Assembly: GCF_024346975.1 (NCBI RefSeq)
Contig: NZ_AP024885.1
Span: 2,046,001 to 2,110,000 of the forward strand
DNA: 64,000 nucleotides
DNA from: Vibrio neonatus
Lineage (GTDB): Bacteria; Pseudomonadota; Gammaproteobacteria; Enterobacterales; Vibrionaceae
Direction of reading: 5' to 3'
Shown here piece by piece: positions 1-10,300 of this stretch; position 1 is the first letter of the stretch, and the number at the start of each line of letters is the position of its first letter. The notes under the pieces were generated by a model. That model did no database searches, was not told the DNA's origin, and was given only the letters and a program-made list of their open reading frames with translations. The position numbers were made by a program, and so were the translations under genes.

Positions 1-322
1 CAAGATCGGCACGAGTCAATAACATCTGCCCTATCTTCAAATTATAGATAGAGAAGAGAGATTCCCATACTTGGATTAGATGTGACTGACCGACAGCAGC
101 TAGCAGTTGTTTGGTGGCCATTGACTTAGGCAAACTGGGGTGACCCAATTGTTCTCGACCTGCGGCAATTGCACCAGAAGATACCAACACTAAATGATAA
201 CCACGTTGTTTCAATTCAGCGCATTGGCGAACTAATTCGACCATGTGAGCGCGATTAAGATATTGAGACCCGCCAGTTATTACACTAGTGCCTAGTTTTA
301 CAACAACTGTCTTAGCTTGCAT
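1..322 (-). CDS. proB: Glutamate 5-kinase, N-terminal part (runs off the window)
   Basis: First enzyme of proline synthesis; it phosphorylates L-glutamate to glutamyl-5-phosphate in the cytoplasm. Reading the minus strand from the ATG at 322 gives [18 protein letters not shown], the amino-acid-kinase start with the KLGTS nucleotide-binding motif, followed by VSSGAIAAG at about residues 50-58 and a stretch ending [10 protein letters not shown] at the window edge. Only about 107 codons are present, with no internal stop. The ribosome site is weak (a GAG about 7 bases before the ATG). Position next to crl matches the order known in enterics and vibrios. The C-terminal PUA domain and proA would lie outside the window. 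Confidence 0.93.
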   Translation of the reverse strand, partial: MQAKTVVVKLGTSVITGGSQYLNRAHMVELVRQCAELKQRGYHLVLVSSGAIAAGREQLGHPSLPKSMATKQLLAAVGQSHLIQVWESLFSIYNLKIGQMLLTRADL

Positions 323-394
323 TTGTTACTCATTCATATTGATAAAGGAGCTTCTTTTTTAACAAGCTAAGCACAGTTTCACAAGCAAAAAAGC

Positions 395-422
395 AAAAAG
401 GCACCCTAAGGTGCCTTTATTC
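395..422 (-). terminator. Rho-independent terminator after crl
   Basis: AAAGGCACC and GGTGCCTTT form a hairpin with a short loop. On the minus strand it is followed by TTTTTGCTTTTTT, so it ends crl transcription and separates crl from proB. Confidence 0.8.
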
Positions 423-433
423 TCAAATTTTCA

Positions 434-823
434 TTAAGCAACCGCTTCAGAATCCTCATGCAGCTCAAACTCAAATGCAAATTGTTCGCTCAGCTGAGCT
501 TGAATTTTGCTTTGAAAAACCGACTGAGTCCGTTTCACTTCCGCTTCCACAGCCGCTGGCAGTTTCTCATCTACCCATGTGCCTGAGGCGTTGTATTTGC
601 CATGATGAAAATGGGCGATACAAGTTGATGCATCATCTTGTTTTTCAAGCTCCATCCACCAGCCCCAAAATTCACGACATTCAGGTGACTTTTTATCATC
701 GACGCAAACGGACAGGCAATCAAACAAAAACAAATTTGGCTGACATTCTGATTCACGTAAATACGGACCGATCGCTTTTAGCTTGGCGATCATACGATGA
801 TAAGTTGGTTGCTTCCCTAGCAT
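434..823 (-). CDS. crl: Sigma factor-binding protein Crl
   Basis: Crl binds the stationary-phase sigma factor RpoS and helps it join core RNA polymerase, raising expression of the general stress regulon. The 129-residue protein has the Crl signature: KAIGPYLRE near the N-terminus, the acidic CVDDKKSPE stretch, and the tryptophan-rich FWGWWMELEKQ at about residues 52-62. The length is normal for the family. The ATG at 823 has a GGAG five bases upstream. It lies between proB and frsA, as in E. coli apart from phoE, and ends at a clear terminator. Identification is from family motifs and synteny together. Confidence 0.93.
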   Translation of the reverse strand: MLGKQPTYHRMIAKLKAIGPYLRESECQPNLFLFDCLSVCVDDKKSPECREFWGWWMELEKQDDASTCIAHFHHGKYNASGTWVDEKLPAAVEAEVKRTQSVFQSKIQAQLSEQFAFEFELHEDSEAVA

Positions 824-936
824 AATAACTCCATTTTTTATTATTTTTCGTTCGCAATAGCAGAGTGCGATACGTTTTATTGTTGCTCATCAGTTACATA
901 AGTAGGAGTTATAGTGCCATTAAATTAACATTGCTG

Positions 937-2175
937 TCACGACTTTAATTCATTTAACAACCAGTCAACCGCTAAATCTAACGATTTTTGATAACCTTGA
1001 CTTAAATTCTTCGACGGAACTTTTACCGCTTGTCCCACTTTACTCGACATTGAGATCAACTTGTTATCGCTGTGAGGAGCAATAGGATCGCCATCTAAAG
1101 AGATAGCTAACAAAGGCACGCTAGTGCGTCTTGAAGCGAGTAAGCCTTGTGTTTTTAAAGACCATGCCGACATTTGCCCAGCTAAGCTTTGAATATCCAG
1201 CGGAGATTTACCCAGTCGCGAGCCTAGAACATCCAAATACATCTTAGGCATACTCGCCACTTTATCGGGAGAAGCAAAAATATCATGCACTGGGGCACCG
1301 ATAGTGACACAGGCCTTAATGCGGCTTTGCTCTAAAAAGCTCAACCTAACCAATGCATTACCACCAAAGCGGAAACCCAGTAACCCGACATTCCAGTGAT
1401 CAATAAAAGGGACTTGGGGTAGATGATCTAATACCGCTTTATGCAAACAACTTGAATCTTCCGATAATGTCCATTTACTGCTTTTACCTATCGATGGCAT
1501 ATCTATGGTCAGCATCGCAAACTCATTTGGCGCAAGGTGCTCTAAGAAGAGTTTCCACATGTCGGTTTGTACGCTATCAAGGCCGGCGCACACGATTACA
1601 ACGGGCAATGGACGCTCAGTGTGTGGCAAGTGCAAATTCGCCTGAATAGTTTTGCCTTTGTAGGGTACATTGATTTGCTTGAACACGTATTTACTTAAAC
1701 GTGATGCTTCATCGTAGGCTTTATTCGCCAGCACTTGAGCTTGTGAGGCAAGGTTGTCACCTTTGATGTGCGGATAAGCGGCAATGCTAAAGTACAAACT
1801 GGCTTTGTACAGAGCAAGAGCTGCTTCATCCCCTTTTAATTCATTGGCGTGACGCTGATGTTCCATGCCGGCCTGAGTCCACTCATAGGCCCAGTTTCCC
1901 GAACGAAACCCCGTCACAGTATCTAGCCATTCATCTTTAGAACGAGAGTGTGTTGACGAAGAGATGCGAGCTAATACTTGCTCCTGCTCAATAGGATCGG
2001 CACCTTGCCAAATCCATTGTAAGCGGCGCAGGTTGCGATACCAAGATTGCGCAGGCTTATCTTCAAGCAGGCTTAAACTGCTTGGCATATATTGAGTCAA
2101 GCAGGATGTTTCTTTGGCTTTTAGATGTTTGGTAAACAGTTTTTCAGAAAGGTTCTTATTGTTGTCATCATTCAT
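937..2175 (-). CDS. frsA: FrsA-family alpha/beta hydrolase
   Basis: Cytoplasmic alpha/beta-hydrolase-fold protein of the FrsA (YafA, UPF0255) family, first described in E. coli as a partner of the glucose-specific EIIA protein that affects the balance of fermentation and respiration; its enzymatic activity has been debated. The open frame runs further upstream, but the extra 22 codons read through the gpt terminator at 2219-2244, so I start at the ATG at 2175 (MNDDNNKNLSEKLF), giving about 412 residues. The expected nucleophile elbow reads GLLGFRFGG, so arginine replaces the usual serine of GxSxG. That is typical of FrsA and argues against ordinary esterase chemistry. The start has no strong ribosome site. 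Confidence 0.88.
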   Translation of the reverse strand: MNDDNNKNLSEKLFTKHLKAKETSCLTQYMPSSLSLLEDKPAQSWYRNLRRLQWIWQGADPIEQEQVLARISSSTHSRSKDEWLDTVTGFRSGNWAYEWTQAGMEHQRHANELKGDEAALALYKASLYFSIAAYPHIKGDNLASQAQVLANKAYDEASRLSKYVFKQINVPYKGKTIQANLHLPHTERPLPVVIVCAGLDSVQTDMWKLFLEHLAPNEFAMLTIDMPSIGKSSKWTLSEDSSCLHKAVLDHLPQVPFIDHWNVGLLGFRFGGNALVRLSFLEQSRIKACVTIGAPVHDIFASPDKVASMPKMYLDVLGSRLGKSPLDIQSLAGQMSAWSLKTQGLLASRRTSVPLLAISLDGDPIAPHSDNKLISMSSKVGQAVKVPSKNLSQGYQKSLDLAVDWLLNELKS

Positions 2176-2218
2176 AAAGGGGTGTCTACATGTTGAACTT
2201 ATCACTAAGCATAAACAA

Positions 2219-2244
2219 AAAATGCCTCTAAATAGAGGCATTTT
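2219..2244 (-). terminator. Terminator after gpt
   Basis: AAAATGCCTCTA pairs with TAGAGGCATTTT around a two-base centre. On the minus strand a T-rich tail follows. It lies between the gpt stop (2292) and the frsA start (2175), so frsA is probably a separate transcription unit. Confidence 0.85.
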
Positions 2245-2291
2245 GCATAAATTTTATTTTAAGGCATTAAGCAAAAGCTCAATAACCTTAA

Positions 2292-2756
2292 CTACTTGCG
2301 TTTGCGATTGATAGGTTCAACAAACGTTAGCTGCATGTCCCATGGTTGCTCAATCCAGGTTTCCTGCTCAATATCGACAACATAGTCATCTAATAGATCA
2401 GCGCCAGAAGGTTTTGCACAAACCGCAATCAGTTTAGCTTTAGGGTACATTTCACGTAATTTACGTGCTGTGTCACCGCTATCCACTAAATCTTCAACGA
2501 TAAGGAAGCCTTCACCATCACCCTCAGGAGCTTTGAGAACGCTCATATCACGTTGGTGATCATGGTCGTAACTTGAGATACAAATAGTATCCACATAACG
2601 AATACCTAATTCGCGAGCAAGGATAGCAGCAGGGACTAAACCACCACGGCTAACACCCCAAATTCCTTTCCATTGTTCAGCAGGCATTTGACGCGCAGCA
2701 AGTTCGCGACAGTTGGTCTGCATTTCATCCCAAGTAATGATGTGTTTTTTTGGCAT
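2292..2756 (-). CDS. gpt: Xanthine-guanine phosphoribosyltransferase
   Basis: Purine salvage enzyme that joins xanthine, guanine or hypoxanthine to PRPP to make the nucleotide. The 154-residue protein shows the PRPP-binding loop [17 protein letters not shown] at about residues 84-100 and the [16 protein letters not shown] segment of type I phosphoribosyltransferases. The length matches E. coli Gpt closely. It starts 25 bases downstream of the permease gene on the same strand with no terminator between, so the two form a purine uptake and salvage operon under the PurR box at 4098-4113. Confidence 0.95.
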   Translation of the reverse strand: MPKKHIITWDEMQTNCRELAARQMPAEQWKGIWGVSRGGLVPAAILARELGIRYVDTICISSYDHDHQRDMSVLKAPEGDGEGFLIVEDLVDSGDTARKLREMYPKAKLIAVCAKPSGADLLDDYVVDIEQETWIEQPWDMQLTFVEPINRKRK

Positions 2757-2781
2757 AACGGGTAAACCTATTTAAGACTAA

Positions 2782-4074
2782 TTAACCGGCAAAAGCATAT
2801 TTTAGTATAAAGATAGCTGACATAATCCACACACTTACGGATACATCGCGCCCTTTACCGCTTAACAATTTTATTGCAGCGTAAGAAATAAAGCCTAATG
2901 TAATGCCCTCTGCAATAGAGAATGTTAGTGGCATTAGCAAGCAAGTGACTACAACAGGAGCCGCTTCTGTAATGTCACTCCAGTCGATGTTAACCAGACC
3001 AGATAGCATTAAGATCGCAACATAAAACAGTGCGCCGGCTGTCGCATAGGTCGGAATCATACTAGCTAATGGAGAAAACAGCAAAGCCAATAGGAAAAGT
3101 ACGCCAACGGTAACAGCAGTTAAACCCGTACGACCACCCGCAGCAACACCCGCAGTAGACTCAACGTATGACGTTGTATTTGATGTACCAAGCAAAGCAC
3201 CAACAGAAGTTGCTGTTGAATCAGCAAGTAACGCTTTGTTTAGACGAGGCAGTTTGCCATCTTCTTTAATCAAGTTAGCTTTAGTTGCCACACCGACCAG
3301 CGTACCAGCGGTATCGAATAAATCCACAAACAAGAATGCAAACACAACCGAGATCATGCCCACTTCAAATACGCCAGCAAAATCAAGTTGCATGAAAGTA
3401 GGCGCTAGGCTTGGTGGTGGTGCCATAATACCGTGATATTGAACGTCACCGAAAATCATGCCTAAAACAGTGACACAAAGGATAGCAATCATAACCGCGC
3501 CGCTTGTTCCACGATGAACAAGTGCAATGGTAATAAAGAAGCCAACTGCCGCTAAGATAGCGTGTAGACCTGTGATATCACCTAAAGAAACCAATGTTGC
3601 TGGATTATCAACGACGATACCGGCATTTTTAAGACCGATAAATGCAAGGAAAAGACCGATACCAGCAGAAATACCAGTACGCAGTGACATAGGAATTGAG
3701 TTAATGATCCATTCACGAATGCGACATAGGCTCAATAGAACAAACAAGATACCTGACATAAATACTGCTGCCAGTGCCACTTGCCACGTGTAACCCATTC
3801 CTAGCACAACACCATAGGTAAAGAAGGCATTTAGCCCCATACCCGGTGCTTGAGCAATTGGATAGTTAGCGTATAAACCCATCACAAAACAGCCAATTGC
3901 CGCAGCCAAACAGGTTGCAACAAAGACAGCACCATGATCCATACCTGTTGCTGACAACATAGTTGGGTTAACAAAAATGATGTAAGCCATTGTCAGGAAG
4001 GTAGTGATACCTGCAATGATTTCCGTGCGAACCGTTGTACCATGTTCACGTAGTTTGAATAGCTTCTCCAGCAT
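2782..4074 (-). CDS. NCS2-family purine permease (AdeP/AzgA-like)
   Basis: Inner-membrane proton symporter for a purine base (adenine, hypoxanthine or guanine) of the NCS2/AzgA branch (COG2252). Key signs are the N-terminal FKLREHGTTVRTEIIAGITT and FLTMAYIIFVNP, the APGMGLNAFFTYG motif at about residues 78-90, a dozen or more hydrophobic segments, and the conserved VGVATKAN loop. The ATG at 4074 is chosen because AGGA lies seven bases upstream; the longer reading would need a TTG at 4080. It heads an operon with gpt. Substrate preference cannot be read from the sequence; the gpt partner suggests guanine or hypoxanthine, while the closest family name is the adenine permease. Confidence 0.9.
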   Translation of the reverse strand: MLEKLFKLREHGTTVRTEIIAGITTFLTMAYIIFVNPTMLSATGMDHGAVFVATCLAAAIGCFVMGLYANYPIAQAPGMGLNAFFTYGVVLGMGYTWQVALAAVFMSGILFVLLSLCRIREWIINSIPMSLRTGISAGIGLFLAFIGLKNAGIVVDNPATLVSLGDITGLHAILAAVGFFITIALVHRGTSGAVMIAILCVTVLGMIFGDVQYHGIMAPPPSLAPTFMQLDFAGVFEVGMISVVFAFLFVDLFDTAGTLVGVATKANLIKEDGKLPRLNKALLADSTATSVGALLGTSNTTSYVESTAGVAAGGRTGLTAVTVGVLFLLALLFSPLASMIPTYATAGALFYVAILMLSGLVNIDWSDITEAAPVVVTCLLMPLTFSIAEGITLGFISYAAIKLLSGKGRDVSVSVWIMSAIFILKYAFAG

Positions 4075-4097
4075 TATCAATTCCTAAAAATATATAA

Positions 4098-4135
4098 AAG
4101 TAAACGTTTGCGTAAATAAATTGGCGTGAATTATA
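4098..4135 (-). promoter_or_regulatory. PurR operator and -10 box of the permease-gpt operon
   Basis: On the minus strand ACGCAAACGTTTACTT (4113-4098) fits the PurR consensus ANGCAANCGNTTNCNT at every defined position. A TATAAT -10 box lies just upstream (4135-4130). The operator would therefore sit about 10-25 bases inside the transcript and could block RNA polymerase when PurR is bound with hypoxanthine or guanine. Confidence 0.82.
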
Positions 4136-4447
4136 GAGAGTAACATGACGAAATACCATACTGATTGGTCTATTTCTTTACTCAACACTCATTCTGCGTC
4201 TATCCCCTTTGCAACTCACCAAGGTAAATTATTGATATCAATAAATATATTTTGATTAAATACACGAACTTACATTGAGTGTTTTTTATTCAGCTTAAAA
4301 GTTTTCAGCTCTGAAACCGTTAGCATTTAAGCATGTAGCACATAAAAACCCCCTACTCGCTCTCGGAAAGCTCTCTGAGCAACTAAAGTGTATGATTTAC
4401 AATTTGAAATAACTAAGACTTCCATTAAAAAACAGAAACGACAGACG
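4114..4447. other. Gene-free stretch upstream of the permease
   Basis: AT-rich spacer between the permease promoter and the candidate RNA terminator at 4454-4476. I see no convincing open frame, tRNA or long repeat here beyond the promoter already listed. Confidence 0.5.
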
Positions 4448-4742
4448 AAAAAAAAGCCGTTCCAGATGGACGGCTTATGAAATCAGTAATTAATTTCCAA
4501 TATATCAGGGGTGAACCGAAGTTCAATCACATGCTTAAAAACCCTATTACAGGGTTGAAACTGTAGATACATAATAATCTCGACCGACAAGTCCAAAAGT
4601 TACACATCTATAATCTCAAGGCTAACCAGTTGAAAAACAACAAGTTTGCGCTTTAATTTAGCATTGGTACAGACCAAATAATGAGTGGGGTGACTCACAG
4701 AAGGGTGGTCTGTATCGACAGGAAAGATAATACCAATACTGT
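4448..4742 (-). ncRNA. Candidate structured small RNA, about 295 nt
   Basis: No protein frame fits here, but the minus strand has everything an independent RNA gene needs. A promoter lies at 4778-4749. An 11-bp imperfect helix pairs 4667-4677 with 4703-4713 and encloses a small hairpin. A second hairpin is AACCCT/AGGGTT (4540-4556). A third, TGAAC-TTCG-GTTCA (4525-4512), has a UUCG tetraloop only when read on the minus strand. The end is a strong terminator, AAGCCGT/ACGGCTT (4476-4454) followed by eight T. I do not recognise it as 6S, Spot 42, GcvB, RyhB, CsrB or a Qrr RNA. It could also be a leader whose gene was lost, but the terminator is not followed by a minus-strand gene for about 370 bases. 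Confidence 0.6.
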
Positions 4743-4748
4743 AATTTA

Positions 4749-4778
4749 ATTACAAGTATATTTATTCAAAAGCGTCAA
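4749..4778 (-). promoter_or_regulatory. Sigma-70 promoter for the candidate RNA
   Basis: On the minus strand TTGACG (4778-4773), an 18-base spacer, then TGTAAT (4754-4749): each box matches five of six consensus bases. Transcription would begin near 4742, at the start of the structured region. Confidence 0.55.
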
Positions 4779-5024
4779 TTTTTCCATTTAGTGCAATTTA
4801 CGAGCTTGTTTCTGTAATTTAATTTCACCAGTAAAATAAATTAACTAAATACACATTGATTGCAATTAATTAACAACTCACTATAAGCTGACATCACAAA
4901 CCTTTCTTTGCCTGTGCAACCCTAGCAGTGAGTGATATCCTAACCCCATTAAACTGAGCTATATCAATGCCAGTCAATGTACCGTCTGTAGAGACCGTAC
5001 TTTTAAGCATGAAGGAGTATCACC

Positions 5025-6497
5025 ATGTCTACATTTCTTAGCCAGATCACTGCGCAAACGCAAAACCCGATCTGGCCATTTTTCGATAAGATTTGCTCTA
5101 TCCCTCACCCATCAAAACATGAGCAAGCACTTTCTGACCACATTGTAGAGTGGGCAAAAGCACAAGATTTGGCGGTAAAATCTGATAGCGCTGGTAATCT
5201 GTTTATCAAAAAACCTGCCACCGCAGGCATGGAAAACAAAAAAGGGGTTGTACTACAAGCGCACCTCGATATGGTTCCGCAAAAAAACGAGGATACCGAG
5301 CACGACTTTACCCTTGATCCTATCCTTCCTTATATTGATGGCGAATGGGTAACAGCAACGGGCACTACCCTTGGCGCTGATAACGGTATTGGCATGGCAT
5401 CCTGCCTTGCTGTGCTAGCCGCAACAGATATTGAGCATGGCCCAATTGAAGTACTGCTGACTATTGATGAAGAAGCCGGTATGACTGGTGCGTTTGCCCT
5501 TCAAGAAGGTTGGCTAGAAGGCGACATCCTACTAAATACCGATTCAGAGCAAGAAGGCGAAGTCTACATGGGCTGTGCTGGCGGTATTGACTCTAGCCTT
5601 GAATTTGACGTGCAACGTGAAGCAATTCCGGAAGGCTTTGTCGCGAAAAAGCTGATTTTAAAAGGCTTAAAAGGCGGTCACTCTGGTTGTGATATTCACA
5701 CAGGTCGTGGCAATGCCAACAAACTATTGGCTCGCTTCCTTGCCGATCACGCTTTACAACTTGACCTAAAATTGATTGATTTCAATGGTGGTAGCCTGCG
5801 CAACGCTATTCCTCGTGAAGGCTCTGTCACTCTCGCCGTGGCAACGCAAAACATAGGCAAATTAGAAGCAGCACTTGCCGAATATACCGAGACCTTAACC
5901 GCTGAGTTAGGTGCCATTGAAACCACTATCGCAACTTTCATTGAAGATGTAGAAGCGCAGTTCGGTGTATTCTCTGAGCAAAGCCAGCAAGCGTTAATTG
6001 CTGCGCTAAATGCGTGCCCGAATGGTGTGATCCGCATGAGTGATGCGATTGAAGGTGTGGTTGAAACCTCGCTAAACCTTGGCGTGATTACTACCGAGCA
6101 AGATAAAGTGACTGCGCTGTGCTTGATCCGTTCTTTGATTGATTCAGGTCGTCGCCAAGTCGAAAGCATGCTCACTTCAGTGGCAACTTTGGCTGGCGCA
6201 AAAGTGACTTTCTCTGGCGCTTACCCTGGCTGGAAACCGGATGCAGATTCAGAAATTATGGCAGTATTCCGCGATATGTATCAGCAAGTATACGGACACA
6301 TCCCTAACATTATGGTTATCCATGCCGGTTTAGAGTGTGGCCTATTCAAAAAGCCTTACCCGAATATGGATATGCTATCGTTTGGCCCGACTATCCGCTT
6401 CCCTCACTCACCGGATGAAAAAGTAAAAATTGATACCGTTGATCTTTACTGGGAACAAATGGTCAATCTACTCAAACACATTCCAAATAAAGGCTAG
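5025..6497 (+). CDS. pepD: Aminoacyl-histidine dipeptidase (peptidase D)
   Basis: Cytoplasmic zinc M20 metallopeptidase that cleaves Xaa-His and other dipeptides such as carnosine. The 490 residues begin with an Ile-Cys-Ser-Ile-Pro-His-Pro-Ser segment typical of PepD. They contain VVLQAHLDMVPQKN (metal-binding His-x-Asp at about 80), GADNGIGMA (metal-bridging Asp), and TIDEEAGMTGA (catalytic Glu pair), then the lid domain with GLKGGHSGCDIH. Length is normal (E. coli 485). The start is fixed by AAGGAG eight bases upstream. It is a single-gene unit ending at the hairpin at 6537-6560. Confidence 0.96.
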   Translation: MSTFLSQITAQTQNPIWPFFDKICSIPHPSKHEQALSDHIVEWAKAQDLAVKSDSAGNLFIKKPATAGMENKKGVVLQAHLDMVPQKNEDTEHDFTLDPILPYIDGEWVTATGTTLGADNGIGMASCLAVLAATDIEHGPIEVLLTIDEEAGMTGAFALQEGWLEGDILLNTDSEQEGEVYMGCAGGIDSSLEFDVQREAIPEGFVAKKLILKGLKGGHSGCDIHTGRGNANKLLARFLADHALQLDLKLIDFNGGSLRNAIPREGSVTLAVATQNIGKLEAALAEYTETLTAELGAIETTIATFIEDVEAQFGVFSEQSQQALIAALNACPNGVIRMSDAIEGVVETSLNLGVITTEQDKVTALCLIRSLIDSGRRQVESMLTSVATLAGAKVTFSGAYPGWKPDADSEIMAVFRDMYQQVYGHIPNIMVIHAGLECGLFKKPYPNMDMLSFGPTIRFPHSPDEKVKIDTVDLYWEQMVNLLKHIPNKG

Positions 6498-6536
6498 TTA
6501 GCGCTGTAATAGCAATTAACTGCTTCTTAAACGACA

Positions 6537-6560
6537 AAAGCCGAGCAATGCTCGGCTTTT
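6537..6560. terminator. Bidirectional terminator between pepD and the DUF3332 gene
   Basis: AAAGCCGAGC and GCTCGGCTTT pair around a short AAT loop, with A-rich sequence before and TTTTT after. It serves pepD on the plus strand and the facing lipoprotein gene on the minus strand. Confidence 0.85.
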
Positions 6561-6578
6561 TCTGTTCTATAGCTAACA

Positions 6579-7115
6579 CTAAGCTTTAGTTGCGGCTAGT
6601 TCTTGCAGTTGTGCGAGTGTCGTTTCTGCGACCAAGTCACCATTGTAGTAATAGCTAACTTTGTCACCGTCACGTACACCTTCAATAAGCGCTTTGTCAC
6701 CATTATTATAAGTGACATTCATTTGCACTGTATTGGCATCAATCGCTTCAAACGTCGATGATTCAACCTGACGCATACTAATTGGATCTAATGGCGCTTC
6801 GGTGAGTGATGGGTCAAGATCATCGTTCATGTTGTACATGGTTTCAACTTTTGAGTCGAAGATATGCGGTTTGCCATTTAGCGGGTTTTTGCCTGCCCAG
6901 AATTCGATAGAGTTGAAGATCAATGTATCGGCAGCCACTGACAAAGCATACACAGGCGCAAGTAGCATGTTCACACCACCACGAGCGTAACGGTTATCCA
7001 CTACTTCAAGGTTAAACTTCATCACGTAACCTGTTACTGCGTTGCTACCAATACAACCAGTTAATGATGCGGCTAACACAGCGGCGCCAATGGCTTTCAA
7101 ACAAAATTTTCTCAT
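6579..7115 (-). CDS. DUF3332-family lipoprotein
   Basis: A 178-residue predicted outer-envelope lipoprotein. Residues 1-20 form a type II signal with lipobox LTGC, so the mature protein would begin with the lipidated cysteine at about residue 21. The body matches what I know of DUF3332 (GYVMKFNLEVVDNRYARGG, then a membrane-proximal hydrophobic stretch, then PLNGKPHIFDSK). The C-terminal third has a small beta-rich region around VTYNNGDKALIEGVRDGD. The function is not known. It stands alone between pepD (convergent) and purL. A weak AGGGATT ribosome site precedes the ATG. Confidence 0.8.
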   Translation of the reverse strand: MRKFCLKAIGAAVLAASLTGCIGSNAVTGYVMKFNLEVVDNRYARGGVNMLLAPVYALSVAADTLIFNSIEFWAGKNPLNGKPHIFDSKVETMYNMNDDLDPSLTEAPLDPISMRQVESSTFEAIDANTVQMNVTYNNGDKALIEGVRDGDKVSYYYNGDLVAETTLAQLQELAATKA

Positions 7116-7253
7116 ACAAACAATCCCTTATAGAGCATAGAAAAATTAATTAGCTCTATTAAGGTAGTTCACTCCTGAACCTTTTCCATTGAAAACTAAA
7201 TAATATTTACATTTTCACCCACATTTCGTCACCAGATCGCATTTATAAAAAAA

Positions 7254-7270
7254 GCGACCGTTAAGGTCGC
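7254..7270 (-). terminator. Terminator after purL
   Basis: GCGACC/GGTCGC hairpin with a five-base loop; on the minus strand it runs into TTTTTTT. It lies 30 bases beyond the purL stop. Confidence 0.8.
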
Positions 7271-7300
7271 TTATTAAATAATGTTGCTATGGAATAACTA

Positions 7301-10300
7301 TTAGCCGATGTTCTTACGAACATTACGGAACATGCGCATCCAAGCAGAATCTTCACCCCAAGACTCAGGAGCCCAAGAGTTTGCCACAGTTCTAAATACA
7401 CGCTCTGGGTGAGGCATCATGATAGTCACACGGCCATCTGCGGTTGTTAGACCTGTGATTGCGTTTGGTGAACCGTTCGGGTTGTTCGGGTATTGTTGAG
7501 TCGCGTTGCCGTTGTTATCAACGTAACGAAGCGCAACCGTACCAGAGTTCTCAATCGCATTCAGGTGAGCTGAGTCTTTCACTTCTACGCGGCCTTCACC
7601 GTGAGAAACAGCGATTGGCATGCGAGAGCCTGCCATACCATCAAAGAATACAGAATCAGATTTTTGCACTTCAACCAAGCTAAAGCGAGCTTCAAAACGC
7701 TCAGATTCGTTGCGTACAAAGCGCGGCCATAAGTCAGCACCCGGAATCAACTCTTTAAGATTGGATAGCATCTGACAACCGTTACATACACCTAGAGAGA
7801 AAGTGTCTTGACGGTTGAAGAAGCCAGCGAATTGGTCACGAGCTTGCGCATTGAACAATACAGACTTAGCCCAACCTTCACCTGCGCCCAGTACGTCACC
7901 GTAAGAGAAGCCACCACAAGCTACTAAGCCTTGGTATTCTTCAAGTACCGCTTGACCGGTTAAGATGTCGCTCATGTGGATATCCACAGAATCGAAACCA
8001 GCACGGTCAAAAGCAGCTGCCATTTCTACGTGAGAATTCACGCCTTGCTCACGCAAGATAGCCATCTTAGGTTTAACGCCAGTAGCAATGTAAGGCGCTG
8101 CGATGTCTTCATTTACGTCAAAAGTCAGATCAACATTTAGACCTGGGTCTGAGTTGTCTTTCTTAGCTGCAAATTCTTGGTCAGCACACACAGGGTTATC
8201 ACGCAGTGCTTGCATCTTATGCGTAGTTTCAGCCCAAATAGTACGTAGTTCAGTACGTGAACGGTCAACAACTGCTGCGCCGTGAGCGTAGATTTCTACT
8301 TTATCGGTTGCTTCAACTGTGCCGATAACATGAGAACATGCTTCTAGGCCGTTGCTTGCCAATACAGTGCGCACAAAGTCTAGGTCGCTATTGTTAACTT
8401 GAACAACTGCGCCTAACTCTTCGTTAAATAGTGCTGCTAGAACGTCTTCGCCAAGCTCAGAGATATCTGCTTTCACACCACAGTGACCGGCAAATGCCAT
8501 CTCTGCAAGCGTAACAAATAAACCGCCGTCGCCTTTATCGTGGTAAGCCACTAGCTTGTCATCACGAACCAAAGTCTGCATTGCATCGAAGAAGCCTTTT
8601 AGCTGCTCTGCATTGTCAACGTCAGCTGGCTTGTCACCCAGTTGTTTGTACACTTGTGCTAGCGCTGTTGCGCCTAGACGGTTTTTACCGTTACCAAGGT
8701 CAACCAATACTAGGCTTGATTCGCCTTTATCAGTGCGTAGCTGAGGAGTCACAGTCTTGCGAACATCTTCAACACGACCAAATGCCGTAATTACTAGTGA
8801 AAGAGGAGAAGTCACTTCTTTGTCTTCGCCGTTTTCATTCCACTTAGTCTTCATTGACATTGAATCTTTACCCACAGGGATAGTTAGACCCAGTGCAGGA
8901 CATAGCTCTTCGCCTACCGCTTTAACCGCTTCGTAAAGACCCGCGTCTTCACCAGGGTGACCTGCTGGAGACATCCAGTTAGCCGAAAGCTTAATGCGTT
9001 TAATATCGCCGATATCAGTACCTGCGATGTTAGTAAGAGACTCACCTACCGCCAAACGTGCAGATGCGCCAAAGTCTAACAGAGCAACCGGAGTACGCTC
9101 ACCGATAGACATAGATTCGCCGTGGTAAGTATCGTAACTTGCCGCTGTTACCGCACAGTTAGCGACTGGAACCTGCCAAGGACCTACCATTTGGTCACGA
9201 GCCACAAGACCCGTTACACTGCGGTCACCGATGGTGATAAGGAAGGTTTTCTCAGCAACCGTTGGCAAACGCAATACGCGATCAATGGCTTCGTTTAGCT
9301 CAACACCGTCACGGTTGATAGCAGGGCTATCGACTTTTAGTGTTTTCGCATCACGGAACATCTTAGGTGTTTTGCCAAGCAACACATCCATCGGCATATC
9401 GATTGGCGTGTTATCAAAATGAGTATCTTCTAGCGTTAGTTCACGCTCTTCAGTTGCAATACCTACTACAGCGTACGGTGCACGCTCACGCTTACAAATA
9501 GCGTCGAACGTTGCCATGTTTTCATCAGCAACCGCCATTACGTAACGTTCTTGAGATTCGTTACACCAAATTTCAAGTGGGCTCATGCCCGGCTCATCGT
9601 TTGGCACGTCACGTAGCTGGAATTTACCGCCACGCTCACCGTCATCCACAAGCTCAGGAAGTGCGTTTGAGATACCGCCAGCACCCACATCGTGGATAAA
9701 GGCGATTGGGTTTTCTTCACCTAACTGCCAACAGCGGTCAATTACTTCCTGACAACGACGTTCCATCTCTGGGTTTTCACGTTGTACTGAAGCAAAATCA
9801 AGATCTTCTGCCGATTGACCTGAAGCCATAGAAGAGGCCGCGCCGCCGCCAAGACCAATGTTCATTGCAGGTCCGCCAAGAACAATCAGTTTTGCGCCCA
9901 CTGGGATTTCACGTTTTTGCACATGCTCGTCACGGATATTACCCATGCCACCTGCCAACATAATCGGCTTGTGGTAACCACGGATTTCTTCACCGGCGTG
10001 AGAAGTCACTTTTTCTTCATAAGTACGGAAGTAACCCAATAGGTTTGGACGACCAAATTCGTTGTTAAATGCTGCGCCACCTAGTGGGCCTTCAGTCATA
10101 ATATCCAACGCTGTTACGATGCGACCTGGTTTACCAAAGTCCGTTTCCCAAGGCTGTTCAAAACCAGGAATGCGTAGGTTAGATGTGGTAAAGCCCACTA
10201 AACCTGCTTTTGGTTTACCACCAATACCGGTTGCGCCTTCATCACGAATTTCGCCGCCAGAACCGGTAGAAGCACCCGGCCAAGGAGAAATAGCGGTTGG

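Noticed and set aside
2176..2241. N-terminal extension of FrsA
   Set aside because: It would read through the gpt terminator hairpin and is not typical of the family.
4448..4742. Candidate RNA as a purine riboswitch of the permease operon
   Set aside because: It ends in its own terminator about 370 bases before the permease start, and I see no purine aptamer core; PurR control explains the operon.
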